Below, piece after piece: positions 27,091-34,829 of a stretch of DNA of 64,000 nt. Every line of letters begins with the position of its first letter. Position 1 is the stretch's first letter. The stretch spans positions 186,001-250,000 of the forward strand of contig NZ_LMTI01000004.1 of assembly GCF_001510665.1 (NCBI RefSeq), written 5' to 3'. The stretch is from Bacillus sp. FJAT-27445. Its GTDB lineage: Bacteria; Bacillota; Bacilli; Bacillales; Cytobacillaceae. The notes under the pieces are model-generated. The model was not told the origin of the DNA, ran no database searches, and saw only the letters and a program-made list of their open reading frames with translations. Position numbers and translations under genes: made by a program.

Positions 27091-28425
27091 ATGGAAAACA
27101 ATAAATTGAAAAGGGAATTGAGCAACAGGCACATCCAGCTGATTGCACTTGGAGGGACAATTGGAGTAGGGCTGTTTTACGGGTCGGGTGCCACCATTAA
27201 ACTTGCCGGGCCGGCAATCCTGCTTTCCTACCTGCTTGGGGGGGCTGTCATTTTTATGATTATGAGGGCCTTGGGTGAGATGGCTGTCGCCGACCCTGTA
27301 TCAGGATCCTTCAGCGCATACGCACATAAATATCTCGGTCCCTTTGCGGGGTATTTGACCGGCTGGACATACTGGTTTAACTGGATTGTCGTTGGCATGG
27401 CCGAGATTACGGTTGTCGGCGTCTATATCAACCACTGGTTTTCGGATGTACCGCAATGGGTTTCGGCACTCGGCGCACTTATTGCCATGACTGCGATCAA
27501 CTTGATAAATGTGAAAGCATATGGTGAATTCGAGTTTTGGTTTGCGATGATTAAAGTGGTCGCAATTGTCGGTATGATCGTTGCCGGGCTGGGAATCATT
27601 TTGTTTGGGTTTGGGAATGGCGGGGTACCAATCGGTTTTGATAATCTTTGGGCAAATGGGGGCTTTATTCCAAATGGAGTAACAGGGATTGTCCTTTCGC
27701 TCGTCATGGTGATGTTTTCATTTGGCGGGATTGAAATGATTGGCTTGACTGCCGGCGAGGCGGAAAACCCGAAAAAGACAATTCCAACCGCAATTAACAA
27801 TGTAATATGGCGCGTTCTTATTTTCTATATTGGTGCCCTTGGGATCATTATGGTTCTTTATCCGTGGAATGAAATTGGGACTTCCGGGAGTCCATTCGTA
27901 CTTATTTTTGATAAAATCGGGATGCCTGCCGCCGCGGATGTAATTAACTTTGTTGTATTGACTGCAGCTCTTTCGGCCTTTAACAGTGGCATGTACGGGA
28001 CGGGAAGGATGCTGTACAGTTTGGCGGACCAGGGCAATGGCCCGGGCTTTTTCCGTAAACTGAATAAATCCGGGGTGCCTGCCAGGGGCATCCTGTTTTC
28101 AGCGGCGATCTTGCTGGTTGCGGTTTTCCTGAATTACATTGTTCCGGAAAAAGTGTTTTATTATATAACCTCTATTGCCACAGTTGCGGCTGTTACAAGC
28201 TGGACGATCATTCTTGTAACCCATATGAGGTTCAGAAAAGCGGGGGATAGGGGGAAAGTGCAATTTCGGATGCCATTCTATCCGTATTCTTCTTATTTCG
28301 CTCTTGCGGCTCTCGCTGTTGTGGTCGTTGCGATGGCTTTTATCGAGGGAATGGCGGTCGCATTTATCGTGGCGCCTATCTGGTTTGTGATTTTGTTTAT
28401 TGGCTATAAGATAAAAGGGATTTAA
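27091..28425 (+). CDS. Amino acid permease, APC superfamily (AAT/ProY-like)
   Basis: 444 aa with about 12 membrane segments. The N terminus KRELSNRHIQLIALGGTIGV and GLFYGSG is the APC amino acid transporter signature of the AAT subfamily. Consensus loops follow: ADPVSGSFSAYA, FSFGGIEMIGLTAGEAENP and GTGRMLYSLADQGNGP. It is an importer for an amino acid driven by proton symport. The substrate cannot be read from sequence. ATG 27091 has GAGAGGTG 8 bases upstream; an upstream ATG at 27070 overlaps that site. Terminator follows at 28430. Confidence 0.85.
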   Translation: MENNKLKRELSNRHIQLIALGGTIGVGLFYGSGATIKLAGPAILLSYLLGGAVIFMIMRALGEMAVADPVSGSFSAYAHKYLGPFAGYLTGWTYWFNWIVVGMAEITVVGVYINHWFSDVPQWVSALGALIAMTAINLINVKAYGEFEFWFAMIKVVAIVGMIVAGLGIILFGFGNGGVPIGFDNLWANGGFIPNGVTGIVLSLVMVMFSFGGIEMIGLTAGEAENPKKTIPTAINNVIWRVLIFYIGALGIIMVLYPWNEIGTSGSPFVLIFDKIGMPAAADVINFVVLTAALSAFNSGMYGTGRMLYSLADQGNGPGFFRKLNKSGVPARGILFSAAILLVAVFLNYIVPEKVFYYITSIATVAAVTSWTIILVTHMRFRKAGDRGKVQFRMPFYPYSSYFALAALAVVVVAMAFIEGMAVAFIVAPIWFVILFIGYKIKGI

Positions 28426-28429
28426 AATA

Positions 28430-28468
28430 AAATGCCATGCCAGTTTATTTGACTGGCATGGCATTTTT
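28430..28468 (+). terminator. Terminator of the amino acid permease
   Basis: 15-bp perfect stem AAATGCCATGCCAGT / ACTGGCATGGCATTT with a 7-base loop and a following TTTTT-like tail. Confidence 0.85.
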
Positions 28469-28500
28469 ACTATAAAAGTTTTTATACTGATTATATGAAT

Positions 28501-28526
28501 GAGGCAAAGGAAACGTCCCTTGCTTC
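28501..28526. repeat. Short hairpin repeat, copy 3
   Basis: GAGGCAAAGGAAACGTCCCT then TGCTTC; same layout as 24150-24175. It is followed by two partial CTTCATTG direct repeats and lies just past the brnQ stop codon, as copy 2 lies past the stop at 24192. Confidence 0.5.
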
Positions 28527-28540
28527 ATTGCTTCATTGCT

Positions 28541-29881
28541 TCACTCTTGTTGCCAGGAAGTTTTCAGCTTGGTTTGGGTTACAGGCTCCTGTTTTTTGCC
28601 GCCTGTGACCATGCCGATCAATGTGCCGACTAATGCGGGCACTACCCAGTCCATTCCAGCAGAAGCAAAAGGCAGAGTATTCCTTAGTGTGAGAATCGGT
28701 CCTAGGTTAAGGCCAAATGTACTCAAGCCGCCGATTGCCGCAAAGATTCCGGTGAACAGGATTGCTGTTGCGTATACATGGCGCGGGTTCCTAAAGTAGC
28801 GGTGGAAGAAGCTCAATGTGACCAATACGATTGTTAGAGGATATGCGGTTACAAGGAATGGAACCGAGACCTTAAGAATCTGTGCGAGCCCCAAATTGGA
28901 AAGTGTAAACCCGATCAGTGCGACAGCTGAAACCACCGCTTTATAGCTTAATTTCGAGTGAAGATTCGAGAAATAATGTCCGCAGGCAACGGTCAGCCCG
29001 ACTACAGTCGTAAAGCATGCTAGTGTAAAAATCAAGCCAAGAAGGACGGGTCCGCTTTTACCTAGCAGTTGTGCGGAAGCGGTAGTCAAAAGCTCCGTTC
29101 CGGTTTCGAATGTCCCAGTAGCGCCCATTTTTCCGCCAACATAGCCGATTGATACATACACAAGCGCCAGAAGGGCTCCCGCAATAACGGCTGCTTTCAT
29201 AGTATAGCGGGTAAGCTGTTTTTCATTGCTGACGCCGCGCTGTTTGACGGCGGTGAGGATGACAATCCCGAATGCAAGTGAGGCAAGGGCGTCCATCGTG
29301 TTATAGCCTTCAATGAAGCCTTTAAAAAAGGCGCCTGATTCATAACCGCCTGTTGGCGCCTGGAAATGCCCGTTCAGCTTTGCGAACCCAGCTGCGCAAA
29401 GAGCTACAATTGAAACGAGGAGGACCGGGGTAATCCAGCGTCCCATATATTTTTCCATCTTCTCGTGATTTAAGGCGGCCATGTAGACGACCAGGAAGAA
29501 GACTGCTGAATAAGCAAATAATGCGAACGTTTTATTTAATGAATCAGGCGTAAATGGAAGGATACCCATTTCAAACGCAACAGATGCATTTCGCGGTATG
29601 GCAAGGAACGGCCCGATAGACAAATATACGATAGCCATGAAAATAGAGCTGAATAGAGGATGGACTCTGTTTCCAAGGGCTTCCGCACCGCCTTTAACAA
29701 GGGAAACTGCGAGCAGGACCGCAAATGGCAGGCCTACAGCGGTAAGGATAAATCCGGCCATTGCCAGCCAGTAGGATGTACCTGACAAAGCACCAAGCAT
29801 TGGAGGGAAAATTAGATTGCCCGCTCCAAAAAACATTGAAAATAACATAAATCCGATGAACAGTGTATCGTACTTCTTCAT
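28541..29881 (-). CDS. brnQ: Branched-chain amino acid carrier BrnQ
   Basis: 446 aa, LIVCS-family sodium-coupled importer of leucine, isoleucine and valine. Its N terminus MKKYDTLFIGFMLFSMFFGA, then GNLIFPPMLG, is the family hallmark, and about 12 membrane segments follow. Other matches are GPFLAIPRNASVAFE and ACFTTVVGLTVACGHYF. The start at 29881 has AAGGGAGAG 8 bases upstream; the frame extends 11 codons further up without a better site. The T-box leader upstream means expression rises when an uncharged tRNA, predicted tRNA-Ile, accumulates. Confidence 0.92.
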   Translation of the reverse strand: MKKYDTLFIGFMLFSMFFGAGNLIFPPMLGALSGTSYWLAMAGFILTAVGLPFAVLLAVSLVKGGAEALGNRVHPLFSSIFMAIVYLSIGPFLAIPRNASVAFEMGILPFTPDSLNKTFALFAYSAVFFLVVYMAALNHEKMEKYMGRWITPVLLVSIVALCAAGFAKLNGHFQAPTGGYESGAFFKGFIEGYNTMDALASLAFGIVILTAVKQRGVSNEKQLTRYTMKAAVIAGALLALVYVSIGYVGGKMGATGTFETGTELLTTASAQLLGKSGPVLLGLIFTLACFTTVVGLTVACGHYFSNLHSKLSYKAVVSAVALIGFTLSNLGLAQILKVSVPFLVTAYPLTIVLVTLSFFHRYFRNPRHVYATAILFTGIFAAIGGLSTFGLNLGPILTLRNTLPFASAGMDWVVPALVGTLIGMVTGGKKQEPVTQTKLKTSWQQE

Positions 29882-29959
29882 ATCTAACTCTCCCTTTCCG
29901 AGAAAAGCCTGCAAGGTACATTGGGCAATTCTCTAACATATATTTTGTTATTGTAAAAT

Positions 29960-30235
29960 AAAAAAACCCGCCCCCGTAAAAAATACAGGGACGAGTTAAT
30001 ACTCGCGATACCACCCTACTTCCGCCGCCAAAATGGCGTGCGGCACTCAGCCAACGTACAATCATACGTGTTCCACGTAACGGCGGAATTCCGTCAAAGC
30101 TTACTCCCTTTTCAGCTTTGAATCTCGGAGATGATTTTCAGCCAGGTACTGGACGCCGGCTTTCACCACTTGCCGGCTCTCTGGGGAACAGTCTTCCTAG
30201 CTTACTTTTCTCGTCATTGATTTCTTATTTAAAAA
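29960..30235 (-). ncRNA. T-box riboswitch (predicted isoleucine) upstream of brnQ
   Basis: On the minus strand the leader shows stem I with the AGTA loop-E strand, the AGAG..GGTGAAAGCC distal part and paired AGCTAGG/CCTGGCT. The conserved T-box is GGGTGGTATCGCG (30003-30015 complement). It ends in a terminator (CTCGTCCCTGTA paired with TACGGGGGCGGG, then TTTTTTT) at about 29962-29997. Opposite AGTA, the specifier strand reads GAAA-ATC-A. The triplet ATC (Ile) at 30133-30135, followed by a purine, is the best specifier, which fits a branched-chain amino acid carrier. Confidence 0.9.
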
Positions 30236-30236
30236 T

Positions 30237-30265
30237 AATTTAACAGAGCCCCTGTAAGGTGTCAA
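30237..30265 (-). promoter_or_regulatory. Sigma-A promoter of the brnQ T-box transcript
   Basis: Minus strand: TTGACA (30260-30265), 17 bases, TAAATT (30237-30242), just upstream of the T-box leader. Confidence 0.75.
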
Positions 30266-30524
30266 TCACTTTTTAGACAATTTTAACTATTGCCTCCAGA
30301 GGCTGAAAAATGTTTTATGAATAAAAATCCAGCCAAGCCAACAATGAAAGCGGTACCTATATGGAAAAAACTTACGAAAAATTATTTTTAAAAAAACTAA
30401 CTGCAAACTTTAGGGTTGTCCATACGGTATGGAAAGTGTCCTCGGACGTTTTCCGGGTACCCGTGTGAGAGAAAAAATGTCCCGGGGAGCTTGGCGAACC
30501 AATTGTCTGGATGAAGTTATTTTC
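30266..30524. other. Intergenic stretch without a gene; three close palindromes
   Basis: No convincing open frame. It contains CCATACGGTATGG (30420-30432), GTCCTCGGAC (30438-30447) and CGGGTACCCG (30454-30463) within 44 bases. Their role is not evident. Confidence 0.35.
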
Positions 30525-31172
30525 CTATAGAACATATAGGTAGACGCTGAGAAAGTGGGCGAGGCTTCCCAGTAGAATGAAGATATGAAAAATTTCGTGA
30601 AAGCCCATGTGTTTTGTACGAAGGAAGTTTGGTTTTGCAGCGTAGATGATTCCTCCGATTGTATAAAAGATGCCGCCGATTACAAGAAGGCTGAGCCCTC
30701 CATCATGGATGCTGCCGGCAAGCGGCGAAGCCACGAAGATGACCATCCAGCCCATGATGATGTACAGGGCCGTCGACAGCCAGCGCGGGCAGTTAAACCA
30801 GACCATTTTAAAGACGATTCCGCTAATAGCTGCCGTAGCTATAATTCCAAACAAAACCCAGCCGGTTGCTCCATTCAAGCTAATCAGGCAGTAGGGTGTA
30901 TAGGTTCCGGCGATTAAAACGAATATCATTGAATGGTCGACCCTGCGGAGAAAGGCGATGGCCTTGTCCCTGGCGATGACCATGTGGTAGGTAGCCGATG
31001 CTGAATATAGCAAAATCATACTGACGCCAAAAATTATCACAGCAGCAATGGCTAATGGAGATGCCGCTGTTGATGCTGCCTTGATGACCATGGCCAAAAG
31101 GCCGATGAACGAAAGGACTGCTCCAGCAAGATGGGTTAATCCATTGATGGGCTCTCGGATATAAGTATTCAT
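30525..31172 (-). CDS. Hemolysin III family membrane protein (YplQ-like)
   Basis: 215 aa with seven predicted membrane segments. The PAQR/HlyIII family pattern is visible: REPINGLTHLAGAVLSFIGL at the N terminus, then SASATYHMV, RRVDHSMIFVLIAGTYTPYC, and near the C terminus MGFHEIFHIFILLGSLAHF. The Ser, His and Asp residues in these motifs form the metal-binding site of the family. The cellular role in Bacillus is unclear despite the name. ATG 31172 has GGAGG 8 bases upstream. It is divergent from the DUF1836 regulator, with repeated palindromic motifs in the 139-base gap. Confidence 0.88.
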   Translation of the reverse strand: MNTYIREPINGLTHLAGAVLSFIGLLAMVIKAASTAASPLAIAAVIIFGVSMILLYSASATYHMVIARDKAIAFLRRVDHSMIFVLIAGTYTPYCLISLNGATGWVLFGIIATAAISGIVFKMVWFNCPRWLSTALYIIMGWMVIFVASPLAGSIHDGGLSLLVIGGIFYTIGGIIYAAKPNFLRTKHMGFHEIFHIFILLGSLAHFLSVYLYVL

Positions 31173-31192
31173 TATATAACCTCCAATTAAGT

Positions 31193-31246
31193 ATTACGTA
31201 GTTTTGATAACTACTTATAAAGATACGCCTATTACGTAACGTAGTC
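31193..31246. promoter_or_regulatory. Direct and inverted repeats between hemolysin III and DUF1836 genes
   Basis: ATTACGTA occurs at 31193-31200 and 31231-31238. ACGTAGT follows or overlaps each copy. TAGTT-TTGAT-AACTA (31199-31213) is an inverted repeat. Likely operator for the divergent pair, possibly bound by the DUF1836 protein itself. Confidence 0.5.
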
Positions 31247-31274
31247 AACATTTTAAAAATAAAAAAATTCCTGT

Positions 31275-31280
31275 TATAAT
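31275..31280 (+). promoter_or_regulatory. -10 element of the DUF1836 gene
   Basis: TATAAT 32 bases before the start codon; the -35 region is not well conserved, as in a regulated promoter. Confidence 0.45.
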
Positions 31281-31311
31281 AAATTGAATCTACTTACATT
31301 GGAGGCTGCTC

Positions 31312-31908
31312 ATGAACAATATAGATGAATTAATTGATAGCCTTGGTCTCGATAAACATATACAAATAGGGGATATGCCCTCAATTGATTTATATATGGA
31401 CCAGGTCATTCAGCTTTTTGAAAATGCATTCGCCCAGTCAAGAAGGAATGAGGACGAAAAAATTCTCACCAAGACCATGATCAATAATTACGCAAAGGGA
31501 AATTTATTCTTTCCTGTAAAAAAGAAAAAATATACACGCGAGCACCTCATGGTAATCAGCTTGATATACCAGCTAAAGGGCGCTTTGTCGATAACCGATA
31601 TAAAAGGTGTTTTAAGCGGTATCAATGAAAAAGTATCGAAAGGGAGCATTAGCCTGGAGGATTTTTATGCCGCATTTCTTTCTCTCTCAGCCCAAAATAC
31701 CGCCAGTTTCAGGAAAGAGCTTTCCAGGCGCCAACATTCGGCGGAAAGTGAAATTGAACATATATGCGGGGGCGATAAGCATGCAGAAAAGGTTTTGCTG
31801 ATTGCATCGCTTGTAAATATGAGCAATATGTACAGAAGGGTTGCTGAAAAACTGGCCGATGAGCTTCAGCAGGAACATCCTGACGATGAACAAGATAATC
31901 AAGGATAA
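31312..31908 (+). CDS. DUF1836 protein, probable MerR-like regulator
   Basis: 198 aa, soluble. Residues about 20-130 match the DUF1836 layout: an N-terminal IDLYMDQVIQLFENAF segment, the winged-helix-like LTKTMINNYAKGNLFFPVKK, then YTREHLMVISLIYQLKGALS and IEDIKGVL-type helices. TMINNYAKG resembles the recognition segment of MerR-type regulators. DNA binding is inferred from that similarity and from the divergent arrangement with the hemolysin III gene. A very acidic tail (EHPDDEQDN) ends the protein. Start has GGAGG at 31301-31305. Confidence 0.75.
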   Translation: MNNIDELIDSLGLDKHIQIGDMPSIDLYMDQVIQLFENAFAQSRRNEDEKILTKTMINNYAKGNLFFPVKKKKYTREHLMVISLIYQLKGALSITDIKGVLSGINEKVSKGSISLEDFYAAFLSLSAQNTASFRKELSRRQHSAESEIEHICGGDKHAEKVLLIASLVNMSNMYRRVAEKLADELQQEHPDDEQDNQG

Positions 31909-31923
31909 TACAGACTGGAAAGG

Positions 31924-31956
31924 ACAAAAAAGAACCTGGAAAATCCAGGTTCTATA
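31924..31956 (-). terminator. Terminator of the PAS sensor kinase
   Basis: GAACCTGGA / TCCAGGTTC stem with a 3-base loop; on the minus strand it is followed by TTTTTTG. It may also serve the convergent DUF1836 gene. Confidence 0.75.
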
Positions 31957-31967
31957 ATGGAAGGTAT

Positions 31968-33647
31968 TCAATTCGTATTAGCTGCTTGTTCTTCCCAGAA
32001 TGGCATACCCTTTTTCGGGACGCATTTGGCTGGGAACTCAATCATCACGATTGTTCCTTTATTCAGCACGCTTTTAAAATCTATCTTCCCAAAATGCGCC
32101 TCAACAATTTTCGAACTCACAGTAAGCCCGAGGCCTGTCCCTTTTTCCTTCGACGAATAAAAAGGTTCGCCGATTTTTTCCAGCCGCTCCTTTGAAATAC
32201 CGACACCTTCATCGGTAATGGAAATACGGACCTTTTCATCCTTTCCGCAGTCAACTGAAATGGCAACCTTTCCGCCAGGGTGCGAAGCTTCAATGGCATT
32301 TTTAATTATATTGATAAAAAGCTGCTTTAATAGATTCGGCTCGCATTCAATAATACTATCCTTATCCCCAAAGGAAGCACATATCTCGATATCGTGCGAA
32401 GCAGCCTCAGGCTTAAGGAGTGAAATGACATGGCCCATCAGGGAATGAAGGTCCGATTGGACAAAGTTCAGTTTCTGCGGTTTAGCCAGTAAGAGAAGCT
32501 CGCCTGTAATATGGTTAATTCTGTTCAATTCGTCCGCCATAATTGAATAGTAATATTGATGCTTTGCATCCTCCGATTTTAGAAGCTGAACGAAGCCGAT
32601 TAATGACGTAAGCGGGTTGCGGATTTCATGGGCGACGCTTGCCGACAGTTCCCCTACGACCGAAAGTTTTTCTGACCGCCTCAGCTTCTCCTCCGTTTCC
32701 CTCAGCTTCGTAACATCCCTCCCATAGCCGATGATTCCCTTTGTTTCACCATTGATAATCATCGGAACGGAAGTACATTCAAGAATAATTTTCGCACCGT
32801 TCTTGTTTTTAACTTCAATTTCAATCAGCTGTGGTTGATTATCGTTACTGACGATTGAAAAGTAATTTTTAAGCTGCTCCTGGTATCTCCTTGGAATCAG
32901 CTTTTGAAAATGCCTGCCAATCACGTCATCAGGGTCATATCCTGTTACTTCCTTGAACCTCGGATTAAGATCGATGAATTTCCCTTCAAGGTCAGTCATA
33001 TAAACAATGTCCGGGCTGTATTTAAAAAGGGATTTATATTTCTGGCGGCTCTCCTCGAGCAAGTTGATGAGCCGTCTTTTTTCAGTAATATCCCTTCCTA
33101 TGATGACGAGGCCTTTTCTGCTTCCGTCCGGATTGAAAAGCGGAACTTTAATGGTGTCAAAAAATCTTTCGCTTCCTTTAGGGCAAACGAGGACCTCCTC
33201 GACACGGGTGATTTTCCGGTTTTTCCACGTTTCCTCATCAGATGTCTCGCAATAGATGAGAGCTTCCGCATAATTTGTGCTATAGGCTGCGAGTTCCGAG
33301 TCTTTCTTGCCCCGATAATCGATACCTTCAATGCCGAAAAGCTTAAGGCCGAATTCATTAGCTTCTACCCATCTTCCCTGTCCATCCTTGAAGTTTACGA
33401 AGTCAACCATTGAATTGATAAGCGTCGAAAGCCGTTGTTTGTCCATTTTCGTTGTATTCAGTTCTTCCGCCTTTTTAAGGGCAAAATAAAACAGGATGCT
33501 CGTTGCAACGACAAAAAACACTTCTTTTATATTGCCGATCAGCCTGATGAAAGGAGAAGGTTCAAATTGCCCAAGCAGATGATTGGTACCCGAAATCCAA
33601 ACGATGCTGCAAATAATAAAATAGACAATCAGCTTTTTTTTCTCCAT
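31968..33647 (-). CDS. Membrane-bound PAS-domain sensor histidine kinase (KinA-E type)
   Basis: 559 aa. Two membrane segments lie at about residues 5-25 and 40-63. Two PAS domains follow, at about 75-195 (LINSMVDFVNFKDGQGRWVE) and 205-325 (SPDIVYMTDLEGKFIDLNPR). The HisKA domain has the phosphoacceptor His in SVAHEIRNPLTSL near residue 340. The HATPase domain shows INIIKNAIEAS, ISITDEGVGI and GTGLGLTVSS. The HEIRNPLT box and the absence of an adjacent response regulator resemble the sporulation phosphorelay kinases. ATG 33647 with GGGGTGG is preferred to an upstream in-frame ATG. Signal unknown. Confidence 0.85.
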   Translation of the reverse strand: MEKKKLIVYFIICSIVWISGTNHLLGQFEPSPFIRLIGNIKEVFFVVATSILFYFALKKAEELNTTKMDKQRLSTLINSMVDFVNFKDGQGRWVEANEFGLKLFGIEGIDYRGKKDSELAAYSTNYAEALIYCETSDEETWKNRKITRVEEVLVCPKGSERFFDTIKVPLFNPDGSRKGLVIIGRDITEKRRLINLLEESRQKYKSLFKYSPDIVYMTDLEGKFIDLNPRFKEVTGYDPDDVIGRHFQKLIPRRYQEQLKNYFSIVSNDNQPQLIEIEVKNKNGAKIILECTSVPMIINGETKGIIGYGRDVTKLRETEEKLRRSEKLSVVGELSASVAHEIRNPLTSLIGFVQLLKSEDAKHQYYYSIMADELNRINHITGELLLLAKPQKLNFVQSDLHSLMGHVISLLKPEAASHDIEICASFGDKDSIIECEPNLLKQLFINIIKNAIEASHPGGKVAISVDCGKDEKVRISITDEGVGISKERLEKIGEPFYSSKEKGTGLGLTVSSKIVEAHFGKIDFKSVLNKGTIVMIEFPAKCVPKKGMPFWEEQAANTN

Positions 33648-33694
33648 AAGACCACCCCTGGAAAAATGATTTTGCGCTAGACTTAGAAACAAAT

Positions 33695-33725
33695 AGCTGT
33701 ACGGCCGGGAAAGGGCTGTACAGCT
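33695..33725 (-). terminator. Hairpin after the DMT transporter gene
   Basis: AGCTGTACGGCC pairs with GGCTGTACAGCT (one G-T pair), lying between the transporter stop and the kinase gene; only a weak T tract follows. Confidence 0.5.
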
Positions 33726-33730
33726 TTCGC

Positions 33731-34675
33731 TTATAACCGCGTTTTAATTTTTTGTTTCCTGTATAGTTTCTTCCCTGAAGCATTCCACTCTTCAATAGCG
33801 CCCGAACCCAACATGACCCCAAATAGGATCAGAATGAATCCAGCCAGGTGGGAATACGTAATGGTTTCATTAAGGAATACTGCTGCTCCAATTAAGGAGA
33901 AAAATGGGCTTAAATTAATAAATATAGCCGATTCGGCTACGCCTACTTTGCTGATTGCCGAATTGTAAGCCATATGTCCGAGCGCAGTGGCAATGATTGC
34001 AGATGCAAAAAAGACTGGCCACACTCCAGCCGGTGCTTTGAAGATGCCGCTTAGTGCCCCCGGTTCCTGTACCAAACTGATTAGGAACAGAATAATGGAG
34101 CCGAATAGTAGCATATACCCGGTCATCAGGCGGGCATCCATTGTCCTGGATACTTTTTTTATTAAAATAAAGCTTCCCGCCTGCGTTAGGATCGAAAGAA
34201 ATATGAATAGGTCGCCAATCGAGACAGACCCAACGCCCGTACCATTTTCCAGAACAATAAAAGAAACACCCGCCAGTCCGGCAAGTACACCGGCCGTGCG
34301 GAGGGCTGTGAAGCGGCTGCCTAGGAATATTGCCGCGAGGATAGCGGAAAGCAAAGGGCCAAGCCCGAGTATAAGCCCTGCATTTGAGGCGGTTGTTTTG
34401 GTCAAACCCAAAGACAGGAAATAATGGTGGCAGACAACATTAAAGATGCTCGCGATAAATGTATAAATAAATTCATGCCGGGTTGGCTTCCGAATTTTTT
34501 TAAGCAGGGCGAGGACAAGGAATACCGTTATTCCTGCTACCAAAATCCTAAGGGAGGTAATGGCCACCGGCGAAAACGTAGTAACGATGATTTTTGTTGC
34601 AATTACGTTCAATCCCCAGGCTGCCATCACCGCTACAAGGATGGCATAAATCCGGAGATTCTTCTGTCGTTCCAC
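33731..34675 (-). CDS. EamA/DMT superfamily transporter
   Basis: 314 aa with ten predicted membrane segments arranged as two EamA repeats (residues about 8-140 and 155-290). Typical features are MAAWGLNVIATKI near the N terminus and ASAIIATALGHMAYNSAI in the second repeat. It is a drug/metabolite exporter-type protein with unknown substrate. The start is GTG at 34675 with AAGGAAA upstream. It lies downstream of the beta-helix protein gene on the same strand, with a terminator between. Confidence 0.85.
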   Translation of the reverse strand: MERQKNLRIYAILVAVMAAWGLNVIATKIIVTTFSPVAITSLRILVAGITVFLVLALLKKIRKPTRHEFIYTFIASIFNVVCHHYFLSLGLTKTTASNAGLILGLGPLLSAILAAIFLGSRFTALRTAGVLAGLAGVSFIVLENGTGVGSVSIGDLFIFLSILTQAGSFILIKKVSRTMDARLMTGYMLLFGSIILFLISLVQEPGALSGIFKAPAGVWPVFFASAIIATALGHMAYNSAISKVGVAESAIFINLSPFFSLIGAAVFLNETITYSHLAGFILILFGVMLGSGAIEEWNASGKKLYRKQKIKTRL

Positions 34676-34738
34676 TCTCTTTTTTCCTTCTTTCTGCTGC
34701 CTTGGAAGGGGTCATTCCTGGGGCAGGATAATGATAAA

Positions 34739-34767
34739 GAGGGGAGGATGCGCGACATCCTTCCCTC
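34739..34767 (-). terminator. Terminator of the beta-helix protein gene
   Basis: GAGGGAAGGATG / CATCCTCCCCTC stem with a 5-base loop on the minus strand, followed by TTTAT. Confidence 0.65.
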
Positions 34768-34829
34768 TTCCAGTTGGATTCTATGGTCTTTAGTATAACA
34801 GGTTTTTCTAAAACAGGCACCGCGAAAAT

